This document shows positions 16,512 to 18,516 of a DNA stretch of 18,516 nt, piece by piece; the stretch's first letter is position 1, and every line of letters starts with the position of its first letter. The notes below the pieces were generated by a model. The model worked only from the letters and a program-made list of their open reading frames with translations. It was not told the origin of the DNA and did not search any database. Source of the DNA: Candidatus Gastranaerophilales bacterium. GTDB lineage: Bacteria; Cyanobacteriota; Vampirovibrionia; Gastranaerophilales; Gastranaerophilaceae. Made by a program: the position numbers and the translations under genes. The stretch spans positions 1 through 18,516 of the forward strand of contig CALUUL010000037.1 in the NCBI GenBank assembly GCA_944323945.1. The letters run 5' to 3'.

Positions 16512-16829
16512 TTATTTTATTGATTCAATAATTCTTAAAATATCTAAAATAGCATTTAGTTTCTTTGAATCTATTGTTTCTAAGGTGTTAAGATAATCTT
16601 TATTTGCTTTAAAATCTGGAAATATAAAAAGTCTGTATACTGGAATATTTAATGCTTTTGCAATAATAGGTAATTTACCAAATGTAACAGGGTTATGACC
16701 GTTTTCCCAATAGGAAACCGTTTGTGGTGAGACACCAACTGCTTCAGCAAGTTCTTCTTGTGAAATGTTGGCAATTGTTCTTAATTCTTTTAATCTTGAA
16801 CCAAATTGTTTGTTAAAATTATTTCCCAT
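16512..16829 (-). CDS. XRE/Cro-family transcriptional regulator
   Basis: A 105-residue DNA-binding protein. The Cro/C1 helix-turn-helix occupies about residues 9-66: LKELRTIANISQEELAEAVGVSPQTVSYWENG, with the recognition helix SPQTVSYWE (34-42). A short helical tail (75-105) probably dimerises. Upstream, an inverted repeat covers a TATAAT (minus strand, 16864-16859) and the -35 position, which fits autorepression. It diverges from the secreted-nuclease-like gene at 16941 and may control it from the shared 111-base gap. No good ribosome site is visible. Such small regulators are common in prophage, toxin-antitoxin and defence loci, in keeping with the neighbourhood. Confidence 0.88.
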   Translation of the reverse strand: MGNNFNKQFGSRLKELRTIANISQEELAEAVGVSPQTVSYWENGHNPVTFGKLPIIAKALNIPVYRLFIFPDFKANKDYLNTLETIDSKKLNAILDILRIIESIK

Positions 16830-16849
16830 ATTATTTAGAATATGACATG

Positions 16850-16893
16850 TTCAAGCATATTATAATAAGATAATTAAGCATAATCTGCTTGAA
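16850..16893. promoter_or_regulatory. Inverted-repeat operator for the XRE regulator
   Basis: TTCAAGCATATTA (16850-16862) and TAATCTGCTTGAA (16881-16893) match in 12 of 13 positions as an inverted repeat, centre to centre about three helical turns apart. One arm covers the predicted -10/start and the other the -35 of the XRE gene. A further AAGCATA half-site lies between them (16876-16882). Confidence 0.55.
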
Positions 16894-16940
16894 TATTTTA
16901 TATTGTTGTATTAGTCTATTAATATAATTATGGAAAAGTT

Positions 16941-17435
16941 ATGCACAATATTCAAATGCAAATAATAATTATATTTTTTTTATATTTCATTTCTATTTGT
17001 AAGTCTTTTGCATCATTATATGAATATGAAATTTGTAATTTGGGTTGGAAACATGTACATCATCAACATAATGAAACAAGTTATCAACGGACTTGGTGTA
17101 TTGCTCATAATGGTATTATGGAATATGAAAATAAAGACTATACAAGAGTTGATTGCCTTACGGATAATAATGCTGTTGAGTTTGACTTTGCAAATAAATG
17201 GGCAGAAAGTATAGGACAAGCATTACATTATCAAAGAATGACAGGCAAAAAAGGTAAGGTTGTTTTAATTTTAGAAAATCCTACAAAAGAAATGGTTTAT
17301 TTTAACAGGGTAAAAAAGCTTGCTGATATATATCATTTTGATGTTGAATATATTACCCCGAAAATACTTAATCTTAATACAAATGGTGAATGTTCTAATC
17401 AAACTTGTAAGTGTCATAAATATAAGAAAAAGTAA
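16941..17435 (+). CDS. Predicted secreted PD-(D/E)XK-like protein
   Basis: A 164-residue protein with a signal peptide (hydrophobic residues 6-20, likely cleavage after SFA, about residue 24). The mature part contains RVDCLTDNNAVEFDF (69-83), then KWAESIGQAL (86-95) and a VVLILE strand (107-112). The Asp71, Glu80-x-Asp82, Lys86 and Gln93 spacing, with the pattern strand-strand-helix-strand, resembles PD-(D/E)XK nuclease folds, and similar small exported proteins with 'EFDFAxKWxEAIGQAL' occur in other bacteria (from memory, not searched). The C-terminus is odd: three Cys within eight residues (131, 136, 138), then a basic end. DNA cleavage or uptake of exogenous DNA is possible but unproven. 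The ribosome site is weak; an in-frame TAA at 16920-16922 excludes an earlier ATG. Confidence 0.65.
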   Translation: MHNIQMQIIIIFFLYFISICKSFASLYEYEICNLGWKHVHHQHNETSYQRTWCIAHNGIMEYENKDYTRVDCLTDNNAVEFDFANKWAESIGQALHYQRMTGKKGKVVLILENPTKEMVYFNRVKKLADIYHFDVEYITPKILNLNTNGECSNQTCKCHKYKKK

Positions 17436-17444
17436 ATTTTAAGT

Positions 17445-18209
17445 TTATTTATTATTTAAATCCGAAAATAAAGGCAAAGAATAAACATCTATTTCTTGCT
17501 TTTGTTTAATGTTCGCTTTTAAACTATACATTGCTCTAAATATAGTCCAAGGTGATGGTAATTCTACAGGAGTATATCCATTATATAAAGCAATTTCATC
17601 GCATAAATCCAATAAAATTCTATGCTTATTATAAAAATATTCTATTTCATTGTCATTATTAAAATCTATATCTAATAAATCCGGACGTAGGTTTTTAATT
17701 GTCATTAGAATTGCTTTGATAGAAGGCTTTTTTGAAAATCTTGGAAATTCTACAATCCCTTTAATATTCCTGCCCATATGTACTTCAAACAACATTAATG
17801 TATCAAGGTATTTATTCTTATTTTTTTCATAATCTCTAAAATTGTAATGAGCAATTGTGTTTCTTAAATCTAATAATGATTGTCGTGAACTTATTAATGT
17901 ACCAAACTTTTCAGGGACTTTTAAATAAAAATTATATGTGATTTCTGATATTTGGAATTGTTTGCAACATAAAATAATAAACAATATATCAGATAAGTAC
18001 ATTATGTTAACTAATTTTATAGATTTTTGAGAAGGTAACATTTGTGGATTTTTTAATATTGCAAGAAAAGAATTCCCAGTATTTTTATTATACCGAGATA
18101 ATCTATCTTGATTATAGAAAAATTTTTGAAAAACACTAATTATATCTTCTTTGTAATAAGATAAAAGAGCAGTTTTTAATCTCTCTTTTAGTTGTATTTC
18201 AAGTCGCAT
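17445..18209 (-). CDS. Stand-alone HEPN-domain protein (Abi-like, predicted RNase)
   Basis: A 254-residue soluble, mainly helical protein. The sequence LRNTIAHYN places Arg116, Asn117 and His121 in the R-(polar)-x3-H pattern that defines catalytic HEPN RNases (R-x4-6-H), as in Abi-like, RnlA, LsoA, Csm6 and Cas13 proteins. A helix pair (66-100, 103-115) precedes it. I cannot see the YRLSGY-type N-terminus of the Abi_2/AbiF family, so the exact subfamily is uncertain. The ATG 18209 has no evident Shine-Dalgarno; the next Met is at residue 57. Directly upstream and co-oriented lies a small structured RNA with its own terminator (18274-18368). A TATAAT at 18266-18261 may serve this gene separately. 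Its neighbours (XRE, nuclease-like gene, tRNA) suit a defence or toxin locus. Confidence 0.7.
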   Translation of the reverse strand: MRLEIQLKERLKTALLSYYKEDIISVFQKFFYNQDRLSRYNKNTGNSFLAILKNPQMLPSQKSIKLVNIMYLSDILFIILCCKQFQISEITYNFYLKVPEKFGTLISSRQSLLDLRNTIAHYNFRDYEKNKNKYLDTLMLFEVHMGRNIKGIVEFPRFSKKPSIKAILMTIKNLRPDLLDIDFNNDNEIEYFYNKHRILLDLCDEIALYNGYTPVELPSPWTIFRAMYSLKANIKQKQEIDVYSLPLFSDLNNK

Positions 18210-18260
18210 TAAACGACAGTATATTTTGAAAACTCAAAATAATATTTCTCAATCATATTC

Positions 18261-18290
18261 ATTATATAGCATTAAAAAAGTGTATGTACA
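18261..18290 (-). promoter_or_regulatory. Possible promoter of the HEPN gene
   Basis: Minus strand TGTACA (18290-18285), an 18-base spacer and TATAAT (18266-18261). The -35 lies in the loop and 3' arm of the small-RNA terminator hairpin. The -10 is perfect; the -35 matches 4 of 6. Confidence 0.4.
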
Positions 18291-18302
18291 AGACATACAC
18301 TT
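18274..18302 (-). terminator. Intrinsic terminator of the small RNA
   Basis: On the minus strand, AAGTGTATGT and ACATACACTT form a perfect 10-base stem (18302-18293 with 18287-18278) around a 5-base loop, followed by TTTTTT (18279-18274). It sits between the small RNA and the HEPN gene. Confidence 0.8.
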
Positions 18303-18368
18303 GCTTGCTTCTGTACTAAGGGAATCTGTCTAGCAGACCTACGCCCTTTCTTATTAGAGCTAGAGTAC
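18274..18368 (-). ncRNA. Structured small RNA upstream of the HEPN gene
   Basis: About 95 nt, bounded by a strong promoter and an intrinsic terminator. From 5' to 3': GTACT pairs with AGTAC (18368-18364 with 18317-18313) as a closing stem, AAGGG pairs with CCCTT, and TCTG pairs with CAGA around a CTAGA loop. The 5' TCTAGC just after the closing strand is the exact reverse complement of GCTAGA at the apical loop, so a pseudoknot is possible. It is richer in GC than its surroundings, as expected for a folded RNA. It does not show the conserved motifs of SRP RNA, tmRNA, RNase P RNA or the riboswitches I could recall, so I leave it unnamed. Orientation and position suggest it regulates the HEPN protein. 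Confidence 0.65.
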
Positions 18369-18374
18369 ATATAC

Positions 18375-18403
18375 ATTTTAGCATATATTACAACTATTTT
18401 CAA
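18375..18403 (-). promoter_or_regulatory. Promoter of the small RNA
   Basis: Minus strand TTGAAA (18403-18398), an exact 17-base spacer, and TAAAAT (18380-18375) preceded by TGC (extended -10). It is one of the best sigma-70 matches in the window; transcription should start near 18368. Confidence 0.75.
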
Positions 18404-18439
18404 GATATGTCATTTAATATAGTTGTTTTACTTTTTAAT

Positions 18440-18516
18440 TATCGTAGGAGGGACTTGAACCCTCAAGGTGTTACCCACATGAACCTGAATCATGCGCGTC
18501 TACCAATTTCGCCACT
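18440..18516 (-). tRNA. tRNA-Leu (CAG), 5' end cut by the window edge
   Basis: The minus strand shows the D arm (GGCGAAATTGGTAGACGC), the anticodon stem CATGA/TCATG around the loop TTCAGGT with anticodon CAG, a variable arm (GTG...CAC) of class II type, and the T arm GAGGG-TTCAAGT-CCCTC. The 3' acceptor strand CTACGAT and discriminator A (18440) follow; CCA is not encoded. Only the last two bases of the 5' acceptor strand (AG) are inside the window, and both pair correctly. Confidence 0.93.

Noticed and set aside
17008..17219. Open frames of 67-68 residues in other frames of the secreted nuclease-like gene.
   Set aside because: They lie wholly inside a gene with a convincing signal peptide and conserved-looking motif, and lack ribosome sites.
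18272..18376. A 34-codon open frame (starting MYMYSSSNKK) on the minus strand covering the small RNA and its terminator.
   Set aside because: Its first ATG lies inside the -10 box, no ribosome site precedes either Met, and its stop falls in the terminator T run. The stem complementarity explains the sequence better as RNA.
18440..18516. Possible attachment site: a second copy of the tRNA-Leu 3' end elsewhere in the window.
   Set aside because: I found no repeat of the T-arm/acceptor sequence at any other position.

Overview
The window is very AT-rich (roughly 30% GC by eye) bacterial DNA with densely packed genes, short intergenic gaps and some TTG starts. The organism is probably a low-GC gut-type bacterium with two membranes. 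A TonB-type C-terminal domain, the glmU-prs order, two radical SAM paralogues and a TTG-started TPR protein would fit a Vampirovibrionia/Gastranaerophilales-like ('Melainabacteria') genome. This placement is inference: no rRNA or other marker is present.

Layout. Positions 1-174 hold the 3' end of a 2-hydroxyacyl-CoA dehydratase/activase-family gene. It is followed by a ClC chloride/proton antiporter with CBS domains, facing a NifX-type protein with a His/Cys-rich tail; the two stop codons abut. A + strand intrinsic terminator at 2470-2497 suggests an unannotated small RNA. A minus-strand radical SAM gene (2516-3511) diverges from a TPR-repeat gene (3701-5074), with two palindromes between them.

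Positions 5151-11133 look like one run. trkA and trkH form a potassium-uptake pair. They are followed by three membrane proteins: a VWA protein with an intact MIDAS, a seven-or-so-TM protein with a degenerate FHA-like head, and a zinc-ribbon/TM/TonB-C protein. A good internal promoter lies at the end of trkH, so the last three genes probably form their own transcription unit and perhaps a complex. aroA and a small unknown gene read towards this run from the other side. glmU-prs (cell-wall UDP-GlcNAc and PRPP synthesis) overlap by one base and end in a clear terminator. A second radical SAM gene follows from its own promoter.

The right end (16500-18516) is accessory in character: an XRE repressor with a palindromic operator, a predicted secreted PD-(D/E)XK-like protein, a stand-alone HEPN protein with an RNTIAH catalytic motif, a well-defined small structured RNA, and a tRNA-Leu(CAG) running off the edge. 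The most interesting unit is the small RNA (promoter, pseudoknot-capable fold, intrinsic terminator) immediately upstream of, and co-oriented with, the HEPN gene. This layout resembles RNA-antitoxin/HEPN-toxin or abortive-infection loci.
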